NCBI GenBank assembly: GCA_016838895.1
Contig: JAEKNU010000010.1
Location: 42,052-106,051 of the forward strand
Origin: Chloroflexota bacterium
Lineage (GTDB): Bacteria > Chloroflexota > Anaerolineae > Anaerolineales > Anaerolineaceae
Direction of reading: 5' to 3'
Length of the DNA: 64,000 nucleotides
Below, piece by piece: positions 7,696 to 16,329 of this stretch. The notes under the pieces are model-generated. The model worked only from the letters and a program-made list of their open reading frames with translations. It did not search any database and was not told the origin of the DNA. The position numbers were made by a program, and so were the translations under genes. Position 1 is the first letter of the stretch; the number at the start of each line of letters is the position of its first letter.

Positions 7696-8964
7696 TTATT
7701 TTTTCCCTCCAACATTCGACAAAATCAGCTTCTTCTCAGCCACATTACCCGACAAATAGGCCAGCAATACACCAATACCCAATAACACTATGTTCAGTAT
7801 AAAAGGCAAGGCTTTTTCCTGTGCAGAAAGCAAACCGGCAATCCAGCCAAAGGGAGAAGTAATCAGAATAATCACCACATACAAGACAGATTGAATACGA
7901 GCACGTTCCTGGGGGTTAATGGTCAGCACAGTCATCTGGTCTACCAATGGGCTGAGGGCTGCCATACTGGCAGCTTCAAAGAGTATACTGATCATCAAAA
8001 TCCAATAACTATGGATTGGCACCAGCACAAGCAGAAATTGACTAAGTAAAAATCCGCCGAAACCCAACATAAGAGGAATTTTGAAGTTTATCTTTTTCAA
8101 TCGTGGAATAATCACAAAGAAAAAGATCAGCATCACCAATGACTTGGCAAAGGGATAAATGACGATATTCTCCGCTGGGATACCGATTTTTTCGGTAACA
8201 ATCACCGACCAAAAGGTACCGTTGATCATGGTTGTAATACTCATTACCGCCATGATGCCCATAGTATACAGGGTGGCGGGTGTGCTGATTAAAATCTGAA
8301 AAACACCTTTGTATTCCTTCAAGCTGGAAAAGATACTTATGCCTTTGGTAGCCTGCATACGCACCACTCCCTGACGCGTTTCCGTAGTCATGCGGTACGT
8401 TAAAATAGCTTTTACGGTGTATGAAATTGATGCAACCAGGAGCAGAATTCGCAATGCGGGCACTAGGTCAAATGCTTTGATCATCAATCCGGCCAGCGGT
8501 ACAAAATACCCCGAAAACAGGCAGGCAATTTGAATCCAGGAAAAAATGTCGATCAATTCATCCGGCTCTGCATCCTCAATCATCAAACAGGTCCAGGAAT
8601 TTTGGGTGATGCGAATAAACGAGCCTATCATGGCTGCGGCTAAAAAATACCAGAAGTTTTGTGCAATAGCAAATATCAAGGTTTGCACACTTGACGCCAG
8701 GATATCAAAAATTAAGGTGGTTTTACGGCGGCCTAATTTATCAGTGATCACCCCACTGAACAAGGCCATAACCAGTTGAAACCCCCAACCCACACTCAGT
8801 AAAAAACCGATTTGCGGTTCACTAATCCCCAATGCCAGCATATACACTGCCACATAGGGTGCTACTAAATTTGCCGGTATTCCGTTTATTGGTTCAGTAT
8901 AAACACAGCCGCGCGCATTCCCCTTGAACTCAATCAAGGTCTTAAACATAGGATGTACTTTCAT
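7696..8964 (-). CDS. MFS transporter, paralogue 2
   Basis: A 422-residue MFS carrier, a tandem paralogue of 6200-7471. It shares the opening HPMFKTLIEFKGNARGCVYTE, the A-motif SGVITDKLGRRKTT, the central linker (TTETRQGVVRMQATKG) and the C-terminal LLSAQEKALPF segment. It follows the GH31 gene by 73 bp on the same strand and so probably belongs to the alpha-glucoside locus. The start has AAGGAA 10 bp upstream. The two copies may have diverged in substrate; the sequence alone does not say which sugar or metabolite they carry. Confidence 0.87.
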   Translation of the reverse strand: MKVHPMFKTLIEFKGNARGCVYTEPINGIPANLVAPYVAVYMLALGISEPQIGFLLSVGWGFQLVMALFSGVITDKLGRRKTTLIFDILASSVQTLIFAIAQNFWYFLAAAMIGSFIRITQNSWTCLMIEDAEPDELIDIFSWIQIACLFSGYFVPLAGLMIKAFDLVPALRILLLVASISYTVKAILTYRMTTETRQGVVRMQATKGISIFSSLKEYKGVFQILISTPATLYTMGIMAVMSITTMINGTFWSVIVTEKIGIPAENIVIYPFAKSLVMLIFFFVIIPRLKKINFKIPLMLGFGGFLLSQFLLVLVPIHSYWILMISILFEAASMAALSPLVDQMTVLTINPQERARIQSVLYVVIILITSPFGWIAGLLSAQEKALPFILNIVLLGIGVLLAYLSGNVAEKKLILSNVGGKK

Positions 8965-8994
8965 GAAGCAAGAATTCCTTAATTATGGGTCATT

Positions 8995-9022
8995 CTCCCC
9001 TGACAAAGAACTGCCAGAGGAG
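8995..9022 (-). promoter_or_regulatory. Leader hairpin upstream of MFS paralogue 2
   Basis: On the minus strand CTCCTCTGGCAG pairs with TTGTCAGGGGAG over 12 positions (some G-U) around a 4-base loop, 31 bp before the start codon. Paired with the element at 7501-7528, it shows the same outer bases and altered but compatible inner pairs. Confidence 0.6.
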
Positions 9023-9036
9023 ATACATTTACATAA

Positions 9037-11841
9037 TTATTGGATTTTGATCGTCTTCATGTTACAAGTTTCAGGAAAATGGATGATGACTTCCTCGAGC
9101 TCTGCATGCCAATACCAGGCGGCCTGTAACCCAAACGACTGGTCATTATTAATACGTAGTAATGCTTTGTCATCAATCATTACACATCCTGGTTCCTTGG
9201 TATAAAGAATCAGATCTACTCCAATAGTCAACGCAGGAAGCATTATTTCAATAGTGCTTCCATCTGCATTCTGATTCACCTCAATGTTCACAGATTCATT
9301 GATCTCTGGCAGTTTTATGCTTTCATTGATTATTCCACCAGGAAAAATCCGCAGTGTGAGGTTGGTGAATGCATCAGTACGATTGCCAACAGGACTACCT
9401 AATGAGCCGGTTGCATCCGTTTGCAATGCAACCATACTGCTTTTACGTTGATATACCGGAATAAAATCTCGGGGTGCTTCTACTTCTTTGGTAATTGGTC
9501 CTTGAATCATTTCACCTGTCCAAAAATCACGCCATTCTCCTGCGGGCAGGTAAACTTTCCAGGTTTGTGCATTTTCTTCAACTACGGGTGAAACCAGCAA
9601 GGCATCTCCAAATAGATACTGCCAGGGATATGCCCGGCATTGCTTATCTTTGGGAAACTCCAAAGCAAGCGCACGCGTCATCGGCAAGCCACTTTGGCTG
9701 CTTTTATAAGCCTCATTTAAAATATATGGCATTAAGTTCATGCGAACATTGGTAAACCAGCGAAATACCGGAATAACATCTTCATCGCCACTCTGTTCCT
9801 GCATATTCCAGGGAGTGCGATCCCGGCTGGGTTTACGCTGATGATTAACATCTGAGTGATATTGCATAATCGGGCAAAATACCGAGAAAGCCGTGGCGCG
9901 CAAGTACAGTTCACTGGTTGGTATTGGGCCAGCGAATCCGGCGATGTCCCAACCAAAGAAGGGCACACCACTGATGCCCACATTCAGCATGGCATTGATG
10001 GTTGCTCGGAAAGCTTCCCAGGTGGAATTCTCGTCTCCAGCCCAATGGCAGGGATTTACCTGTGCACCGGTATACCCAGCCCGACTGAACAAAACGAAAT
10101 CATCCCCGCGATATTTTTCCATAAACTTGCGGTATGCTTCTTCATAATCTACTGGATATCGATTGATACTGCGATGTCCTCTCATCCCGTTATGGAAAAC
10201 AGTATTCAAATCCCAGATGTGTTCACCGCCATCGGTCTTGAAACCATCCACACCCATTTCCTGTACCAAATAGGCTCGTTTGCTAAACCACCAATCTTCG
10301 GCCCCAGGGTTGGTAAAATCCAGCACCAGGCTGTCACCGAACCAGGGCATATGGCTTTCCACCCGATGTGGATTTTCATCCTCGTTTCTTACCACGAACC
10401 CTTTTTCAATCACATAGATTTGATCTTGCTGATTCAGTTCCTGATCGAGATGCTCATCTTCTCTAGCCTGCTTGATTGCCGGATTTTGCCACAATACCAA
10501 ACGAATACCGGCTTGATGAAGTTCATCTACCATGGCTTTCGGATCAGGCCAACGCCCCTCGTGCGGAAAAGTGAAATCTGCCAGCGCTAATACTTCAGAT
10601 GAAGGTTTCATCTCATACTGTGCATCATTCCAAATATAAAAATTGATCTCGTCACTCCAGGCTTCAATAACCAGCACGGTAGCGGGGATGTCATATTCAT
10701 CGGCAAGTTGTAGTTGATGTAATACTTCCTTTTGGCTGTTCCAATCATTGCTGCTCATCCACAGACCAAACACCCAATCCGGAGGTAATTTCGGCATACC
10801 CGTCAGTTTTGTAAATGTTTGCACAATTTCTTTTGGAGACGCCTGCATTAGGAAAATCATTTCAAGCTGAGCGTGCTCACCGGTTGCTTCACCAATCACA
10901 TACCATCTATCCGGTGATTCTGCGGCCAGATCAAACTCAGCCTGACGATCTGTTTTCAGCCACATACCATAACCACGGGATGAAAGATAAAAGGGAATTG
11001 GCATGTAGGTACGCTTACCCTGACTGGTGTATTGACCATACACCCGGTTATCCAAATGTTGTCCACGCTGATCCAAGGCATTAAAGCGTTCCCCAAAACC
11101 ATAAAAACCCTCATCCTCTGGGCTGTCAAAACACAGACGATACTTTATCACATTACCCTGTGCATCGATCAGCACCTGTAATGCCGAAGTACTTTGCAGT
11201 ATCAACCCATCAGAAGTGCGGTGCAGCACAAAGCGCAATGGATTATTGAAAATTGAGAGATGCAGATTTCCCCATTGCGCGCTGACCTGGTCTAGCTTTC
11301 CATCATCAGCAGGTCTGATCTTTTCAGATACTTTGCTGAGTTGCACTCTTAACGATTCATTTTGAGTTTCCTGCACAACAAGGCGGATGAGTAAATCATC
11401 ATGTTCAGTTCTCAGAATGACAGATATCTGATCCACATTTTCTTCCTGTCCGACCACATCAAGAATGTTAATCCATCGAGTGACATGAAATGAAAATTTT
11501 TGGCTTTCCACATGCTGGTTTGCATTTTCTGCCAGAAAACGATACTGAACCGATTCTCCACCAATGAATGCAGGTAATTCAACCTGCCAGATATCTGTTT
11601 CTTCATCGGAAGATAATTTCACTGCGTCCGAGCAGGTATGCAGCGGATCGCTGTCAATTTGCCACAGACAACTAACGGATTGAACTGCAGCGTTTTTTTC
11701 GGTCTCAACTTGCAAGGTAATTGGCTCTCCACTGGCAGGATCACGCGGGCTGCGCTCACAAGTCATTGGAATATACGGATGATTCTCGCCATATGGCTGA
11801 TGCAGTATAGAAAAGGGGTTGGCTTTATTTTGATCAGTCAT
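9037..11841 (-). CDS. Glycoside hydrolase family 31 enzyme
   Basis: 934 residues from the chosen ATG. This start has AAAGGAAAG just upstream and overlaps the GH15 stop by 8 bp (ATGACTGA); the in-frame ATG 24 bp earlier lacks such a box. Residues ~20-125 form an Ig/CBM-like domain, 130-330 the GH31 N-terminal beta-sandwich, and 340-720 the barrel. The nucleophile is D537 in GFKTDGGEH and the acid/base D603 in HWAGDENS. There is no signal peptide, so it acts in the cytoplasm on imported alpha-glucosides. GH31 includes alpha-glucosidases, alpha-xylosidases and isomaltosyl/glucosyl-transferases; the GFKTDGGE version and the extra N-terminal domain make a transferase worth considering. Confidence 0.9.
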   Translation of the reverse strand: MTDQNKANPFSILHQPYGENHPYIPMTCERSPRDPASGEPITLQVETEKNAAVQSVSCLWQIDSDPLHTCSDAVKLSSDEETDIWQVELPAFIGGESVQYRFLAENANQHVESQKFSFHVTRWINILDVVGQEENVDQISVILRTEHDDLLIRLVVQETQNESLRVQLSKVSEKIRPADDGKLDQVSAQWGNLHLSIFNNPLRFVLHRTSDGLILQSTSALQVLIDAQGNVIKYRLCFDSPEDEGFYGFGERFNALDQRGQHLDNRVYGQYTSQGKRTYMPIPFYLSSRGYGMWLKTDRQAEFDLAAESPDRWYVIGEATGEHAQLEMIFLMQASPKEIVQTFTKLTGMPKLPPDWVFGLWMSSNDWNSQKEVLHQLQLADEYDIPATVLVIEAWSDEINFYIWNDAQYEMKPSSEVLALADFTFPHEGRWPDPKAMVDELHQAGIRLVLWQNPAIKQAREDEHLDQELNQQDQIYVIEKGFVVRNEDENPHRVESHMPWFGDSLVLDFTNPGAEDWWFSKRAYLVQEMGVDGFKTDGGEHIWDLNTVFHNGMRGHRSINRYPVDYEEAYRKFMEKYRGDDFVLFSRAGYTGAQVNPCHWAGDENSTWEAFRATINAMLNVGISGVPFFGWDIAGFAGPIPTSELYLRATAFSVFCPIMQYHSDVNHQRKPSRDRTPWNMQEQSGDEDVIPVFRWFTNVRMNLMPYILNEAYKSSQSGLPMTRALALEFPKDKQCRAYPWQYLFGDALLVSPVVEENAQTWKVYLPAGEWRDFWTGEMIQGPITKEVEAPRDFIPVYQRKSSMVALQTDATGSLGSPVGNRTDAFTNLTLRIFPGGIINESIKLPEINESVNIEVNQNADGSTIEIMLPALTIGVDLILYTKEPGCVMIDDKALLRINNDQSFGLQAAWYWHAELEEVIIHFPETCNMKTIKIQ

Positions 11842-12985
11842 GTTGCTTTCCTTTGTTGATTTCATTTACAAGAATGATGTACATGGCGTGGGACCATAAT
11901 AGAGGTTTAGCAACCACTCCCCATTTCTCCACCCAGGGTTGATAATGATGAGGTAATAAAACATAATCATTGATCTGTTCTGCAAGCAGCTCATTTTCAT
12001 CCGCACAGGCTTCAATCCATGCTTGCAGGATTTCCGCTTTATCAATCCTGCCGGTTTTGGCATAAATCCAACCCAACCAGGCAGTTAATAGAATCCATTC
12101 GCCGCCGCCATAGTATTCATCCGTTGTATAACGGTAAATTCCTCCCTGCGGACGCAGTAAATCTTGTTCAATTTTCTTAAGTGTATTTTGCATGATTTCG
12201 CTGTTCATATCAAATACACCATATGGAAGCATCAGGCCCAACAAACTGGCGTCTACGCCTATATCCATTATCGGGAATGGCTCATGATCATTCGTTGCGG
12301 GTTGAATCATTTTCGCCAATCGCTGATCTGCTACCGCATACTTCTCAATGAATGCCTTTACTTCCAACGCCTTTTCAGCGGCAGGAAAATCAAACGCTGT
12401 CAGCCAACCTTCATTCATCATAGTGGCAGCAGCCTGGAACCCTGCATAAACCGCACCCAACGAATAAGTGTGAATATACTCAGGATGTTCTTCCCAGCAA
12501 TCATAATTAGGTAATGACCAGACCAGCCCCAGATATTCCAGCGTAATCAATATTGCAGGGCGCACTTCCTGTAGGATCTTTGTATCGTCAGTGATGCGCA
12601 CATGCTCAGCCAAAGCCCACAACCAGGTACCATAACCATCCACCTGGAAATTACCCCAGCTTTCATCTTGTGTGTCTTCCTTCCCATCAAGCGTGAAGCG
12701 AGTGTGTAACACATCATCTTTACCGGGAAGAAGCCCTTGATCAAGGGTTTGCCTAATTTGCTCTAGCTTTGGGGCATACTTTCCAATGGTATTGCCTAAC
12801 CATTGGAAAAAAGAGGTGGCACTTTCGTGTTCACCGGCAGTATCCATGGCATGCGCAATAAAGCTGCCGTCTCTTAGCCAACTAAAATGGTAGGTTGGAA
12901 AAGCTGGCGAGGCAATATACGAACCCCACTTACTTTGATTTTCGAGAATTACCTGTCTGGATTTTGTATATAATCTACCACTCAT
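11834..12985 (-). CDS. Glycoside hydrolase family 15 (glucoamylase-like)
   Basis: A 383-residue (alpha/alpha)6-barrel enzyme of GH15, which releases glucose from non-reducing ends by inversion. Landmarks are YHFSWLRDGSF (34-42 region), WGNFQVDGYGTWLWAL (110-125), the general-acid region DCWEEHPEY (162-170) and, near the C-terminus, PWVEKWG followed by KPLLWSHAMY, which holds the second catalytic glutamate. It lacks the N-terminal beta-sandwich of secreted bacterial glucoamylases and any signal peptide, so it is a short cytoplasmic form. It follows the permease gene by 12 bp and overlaps the GH31 gene by 8 bp. Glucodextranase- or trehalase-type GH15 specificity is also possible. Confidence 0.88.
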   Translation of the reverse strand: MSGRLYTKSRQVILENQSKWGSYIASPAFPTYHFSWLRDGSFIAHAMDTAGEHESATSFFQWLGNTIGKYAPKLEQIRQTLDQGLLPGKDDVLHTRFTLDGKEDTQDESWGNFQVDGYGTWLWALAEHVRITDDTKILQEVRPAILITLEYLGLVWSLPNYDCWEEHPEYIHTYSLGAVYAGFQAAATMMNEGWLTAFDFPAAEKALEVKAFIEKYAVADQRLAKMIQPATNDHEPFPIMDIGVDASLLGLMLPYGVFDMNSEIMQNTLKKIEQDLLRPQGGIYRYTTDEYYGGGEWILLTAWLGWIYAKTGRIDKAEILQAWIEACADENELLAEQINDYVLLPHHYQPWVEKWGVVAKPLLWSHAMYIILVNEINKGKQHD

Positions 12986-12997
12986 TAATGAAAACCT

Positions 12998-13858
12998 CTA
13001 ACCTTTTAATCCAGTTAGCTTTATGCTCTGGACAAAATATTTTTGTAAAATGAAGAACAATATTAAAATGGGTAATACAGTCAGCACCGAGCCGGCCATC
13101 TGCAGATCCCAACGGGTGGTGTACTGCCCAACCAGGTATGATAAACCTACCGATAATGTCCTTTTTTCCGGACTGCTGAGCATAACCAGCGGCCATAGAA
13201 AATCATTCCAGACACTCTGGAAGGTCATCACAGCCAAGGTAGCCAATATCGGTTTGGAACTGGGCAATAAAATACGCAAATAAAACATCAATGGATTACA
13301 CCCGTCCAATTTAGCGGCATCTTCCAATTCTTTGGGGAAGCTGAGGAAAAACTGACGCATTAGGAAAATACTGAAACCATCTGCTACCTGGGGGAGAATT
13401 ACACCCAGATGCGTATTTACCAGATCCATGTAACGCATAATGATGAAATTTGGAATAATGGTGATTTGCGAAGAGATCATCATGGTTGCCAGGGTCAGTA
13501 CAAAAAGAAAATTACGCCCGGGAAATTTCATACGGGCAAAGGCATAACCTGCCATAGAGCAGATGATTAACCGAACAATGGTAACCGTAACTGTAATTTT
13601 CAGGGTATTCCAGCTATACAGGCCAAAATTAATGCGACTGAATACCTCAGTGTAATTGCTCCACACGAATGGGTTGGGCAGCCAGTTTGGCGGCCAGGCA
13701 AATAATTGTTGTTGATCCTTCAATGAAGTGGAAATCATCCAGATAAAGGGCACAATCATGATCAAGGCGCCAAGCGTCAATAAAACATACGCTGACACTT
13801 TTCCAAACGAGATTTTCTTTTTCTTCTTTTCAGAGGAATGAATAACTATTTCGCTCAT
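12998..13858 (-). CDS. Sugar ABC transporter permease (MalG-like, CUT1), system 1
   Basis: A 286-residue inner-membrane permease with about six helices. The EAA loop is ELEDAAKLDGCNPLMFYLRILLP and the C-terminus IKLTGLKG is the usual MalG-type ending. The N-terminal cytoplasmic tail has a lysine run (EKKKKK). It is preceded by GGGGAGGAG and lies 3 bp after the MalF-like gene. With its partner and the binding protein at 14882 it should import an alpha-glucoside oligosaccharide for the adjacent GH15/GH31 enzymes (inference from context). No ATPase gene is nearby. Confidence 0.93.
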   Translation of the reverse strand: MSEIVIHSSEKKKKKISFGKVSAYVLLTLGALIMIVPFIWMISTSLKDQQQLFAWPPNWLPNPFVWSNYTEVFSRINFGLYSWNTLKITVTVTIVRLIICSMAGYAFARMKFPGRNFLFVLTLATMMISSQITIIPNFIIMRYMDLVNTHLGVILPQVADGFSIFLMRQFFLSFPKELEDAAKLDGCNPLMFYLRILLPSSKPILATLAVMTFQSVWNDFLWPLVMLSSPEKRTLSVGLSYLVGQYTTRWDLQMAGSVLTVLPILILFFILQKYFVQSIKLTGLKG

Positions 13859-13861
13859 TTT

Positions 13862-14794
13862 CTACTCCTCCCCATAAACCCATCTACTGCGCATTTTCCA
13901 TTGAATAATGGTCAACACCAATAAGATTGCCATCAAGGCAAAGGACAAGGCCGCAGCATATCCCATTTTTGAATATTTAAAGGCATTCTGCCAGATATAA
14001 AAACCAACTGTACTGGTGGCACGTGCCGGTCCGCCTTCATGTTTCATGGACATGTTGTAAACCAGGTCAAAGGTCTGTAATGAACCAATGATGCCCATTA
14101 CCGCAGTAAAAAATATCGCCGGGCTAATCAGCGGCAGGGTGATATTTTTAAAGATACTGCCCTCATTGGCCCCATCCACTTCTGCTGCATCTCGCAGTTC
14201 ACTCGGAACATCCTGCAATGCAGCCAGGAAGATGACAACGTTGAAGCCCAGATTTTTCCAAACATCCACTATTGCAATGGATGTCAATGCATATTTGGTA
14301 TCATGCAAGAAATTAATTGATTCCAATCCAATATTGGTCAAAAAGGTATTGATCATGCCAAAATCTGACAGCAGCCAGACCCAGATAGCACTAACCGCTA
14401 CTGATGCCGCCACTACCGGTACATAATATGCCGTGCGGAAAAAGGCTAACCCCTTTATCTTCTGATTAAGTGCGATCGCCAATCCCAAAGAGATAACCAG
14501 ATTTAGCGGAACGCTTAATGCGGCATAATAAAAGGTATTGCCAAATACCTTTTGCGTGGTCGGGTCTGCAAATAAACGGACATAGTTGGTCAGTCCGATG
14601 AATTCAGGGGATGAAAGAAGATTCCAATTCGTAAATGAAATGATAAATCCAATAACCAGAGGAATTAATTTAAAAAACAATATGATCAGCATGCTGGGCA
14701 AGATAAACAAATATCCCCAAAAATATTTTCTTACCATCTTAAGCAATCGTTGCCATAATGTTGGTTTCATTTCAGTCATATGGTCGTTTTCCAT
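13862..14794 (-). CDS. Sugar ABC transporter permease (MalF-like, CUT1), system 1
   Basis: About 310 residues from the preferred ATG (protein begins MENDHMTEM), which has GGAG six bases upstream; the ORF-track start 18 bp earlier has no box. Six predicted helices, with YFWGYLFILPSMLIILFFKL as the first and the EAA loop ELRDAAEVDGANEGSIFKNITLP facing the ATPase. Translation is probably coupled to the MalG-like partner (3-bp gap). A 10-bp hairpin lies between this gene and the binding-protein gene upstream. Confidence 0.92.
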   Translation of the reverse strand: MENDHMTEMKPTLWQRLLKMVRKYFWGYLFILPSMLIILFFKLIPLVIGFIISFTNWNLLSSPEFIGLTNYVRLFADPTTQKVFGNTFYYAALSVPLNLVISLGLAIALNQKIKGLAFFRTAYYVPVVAASVAVSAIWVWLLSDFGMINTFLTNIGLESINFLHDTKYALTSIAIVDVWKNLGFNVVIFLAALQDVPSELRDAAEVDGANEGSIFKNITLPLISPAIFFTAVMGIIGSLQTFDLVYNMSMKHEGGPARATSTVGFYIWQNAFKYSKMGYAAALSFALMAILLVLTIIQWKMRSRWVYGEE

Positions 14795-14831
14795 AGCTGA
14801 CTCCATAAACATGCGGATTTTGTATTAATGA

Positions 14832-14856
14832 CGAAGGGCAGACTGGCTGCCCTTCG
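14832..14856 (-). promoter_or_regulatory. Intercistronic hairpin after binding-protein gene, system 1
   Basis: CGAAGGGCAG / CTGCCCTTCG arms with a 5-base loop, 25 bp after the solute-binding-protein stop. There is only a weak T-tract on the minus strand, so it is better read as a 3'-end stabiliser or partial attenuator than a full terminator. Confidence 0.75.
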
Positions 14857-14881
14857 CTCGTCCATGAGGAAAGACTTAATT

Positions 14882-16225
14882 TTATTCAGCTAAAATGGGG
14901 GCGATTGCATCGCAGGCAGCTTGCATGGCTTCCGGAACGGTGATGTCGCCCAGTAAAGCGGAATCTAATTGGGAGGAAATCGCATCTGAAATTTCTGACC
15001 AGCGGGCATGGGTTGGTACGCTCTTAGCAAATTCAGCAGATTCAAGGAATACTGCAGCATTGACGGGTTTCTTGCCTTCCATGGCGCTCAGGAAAGAACC
15101 TTCAGCTACCGCTTTGATCGGTGCAATTTCGAAACCTGCATCCTGACGGATTTGATCGCCTTCTGCACCGGTGACGAATTTCATGAATTCAAAAGCCGCA
15201 TCCTGCTGTTCAGAGCTGGAAAGAACTGAATAGGCATTTCCAAACAAGAATGTTGCTTTTTCGCCTGTGGGACCATAAGGTAAGGTGGTGGCATCCCAAT
15301 CGAAATCGACGATTACTTCATTGAATTCTGAGATAGACCATGGACCAATAGGATACATAGCGATACGTCCACCTTCGAACATGTGCCAGTCATCCTGAGC
15401 AGCCAGATCATTTGCTGAAGGAGCAACATAGTCGGTCAGGGTCAGATCAACCATGGCCTGGAAACCGTCAATCGCTGCTTGTTCGGTCAATGTACATTCC
15501 GTTGCATCAGCATTGAAAGGCGTTGCGCCGGTCATCAGCATATAGTATGGCCACCATAAGCGCGAGGTACCAAAGATATCGATGTTGCCGTCTCCGTTGG
15601 TATCCTGGGTCAGCTGTTTGTTATAGGCCATGAAAGTATCCCAATCCATGGTGTCATCCGGGTAAGGTAAACCGGCTGCATCAAATAAACTTTTGTTGTA
15701 AAACAATACTACATTGGAGTATGACGCGGGTAAACCATACTGGCCGCCATTATTTTGGAACATATCCAGTGTGCTTTGATAGTAGGCGCTGAGATCATAT
15801 CCATCGGCTTCAATCATGGGATTCAAATCAAGCAGAGCGCCACTGGCTGCCATCTCTTGCAGCATGGAAAGATCAAGGGAAGCAACATCAGGAGCGGTTC
15901 CTCCGGCAATCCAGGTCTTCAATGAAGTGAAGTAATCTGCGTAGGCGAGCAATTGGAAATCTACTACGATTTCCGGGTGAGCTTCCTGGAAAGCAGCTAC
16001 AACGGCTGCTTCAGCGCCTTCTTTGTTTTCATCATAGGTCAAGAAACTGACCACTTTGATGGTGACAGGTTCTGCTGATGAACCATCTGCAGCAGATTGA
16101 CCTGCCTGGGCTTCGCCACTGGCAGCAGATTCATTAGCCGGTTGAGCGGTTGAGGCGCATGCCCCTAAAAGAACACTCATGACAATCAATAGGGAAAGCA
16201 ACATAAATGGTAAGCGGTTTTTCAT
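14882..16225 (-). CDS. Extracellular solute-binding lipoprotein (family 1), system 1
   Basis: A 447-residue carbohydrate-binding lipoprotein. The signal peptide MKNRLPFMLLSLLIVMSVLL ends in the lipobox LGAC (lipidated C23), followed by an Ala/Ser/Gly linker. The mature part has the family-1 pattern (AGGTAPDVASLDLSMLQEMA, NKSLFDAAGLPYPDDTMDW, and GRIAMYPIGPW). It is the ligand-capture subunit on the outer face of the membrane. CAAGGAG precedes the ATG. It follows the ROK regulator gene and has its own promoter-like box; substrate by context is an alpha-glucoside. Confidence 0.95.
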   Translation of the reverse strand: MKNRLPFMLLSLLIVMSVLLGACASTAQPANESAASGEAQAGQSAADGSSAEPVTIKVVSFLTYDENKEGAEAAVVAAFQEAHPEIVVDFQLLAYADYFTSLKTWIAGGTAPDVASLDLSMLQEMAASGALLDLNPMIEADGYDLSAYYQSTLDMFQNNGGQYGLPASYSNVVLFYNKSLFDAAGLPYPDDTMDWDTFMAYNKQLTQDTNGDGNIDIFGTSRLWWPYYMLMTGATPFNADATECTLTEQAAIDGFQAMVDLTLTDYVAPSANDLAAQDDWHMFEGGRIAMYPIGPWSISEFNEVIVDFDWDATTLPYGPTGEKATFLFGNAYSVLSSSEQQDAAFEFMKFVTGAEGDQIRQDAGFEIAPIKAVAEGSFLSAMEGKKPVNAAVFLESAEFAKSVPTHARWSEISDAISSQLDSALLGDITVPEAMQAACDAIAPILAE

Positions 16226-16294
16226 CTTCTACTCCTTGTGCTAGGTAGGGTTGATTTTCTGTACTGTAGCTACAGGGTAACCATTACTTTATAC

Positions 16295-16305
16295 AGTGAA
16301 TAAAT
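16295..16305 (-). promoter_or_regulatory. Candidate ROK operator at the binding-protein promoter
   Basis: The plus strand reads AGTGAATAAAT; the same 11-mer with one change is at 17539 beside the ROK promoter. It overlaps the 3' end of the proposed -10 box. It lies within a TTTAT-N7-ATAAA inverted repeat. Confidence 0.4.
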
Positions 16306-16329
16306 AAACTTAATTTAAAAAAATTTCAA
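16301..16329 (-). promoter_or_regulatory. Promoter candidate for system 1 binding protein
   Basis: Minus-strand TTGAAA (complement of 16324-16329), 17-bp spacer, then TATTTA (complement of 16301-16306), about 75 bp upstream of the start codon and touching the ROK stop codon. Confidence 0.45.

Noticed and set aside
9856-10590. 244-aa plus-strand ORF
   Set aside because: Antisense shadow of the GH31 gene, which has intact catalytic motifs in its own frame.
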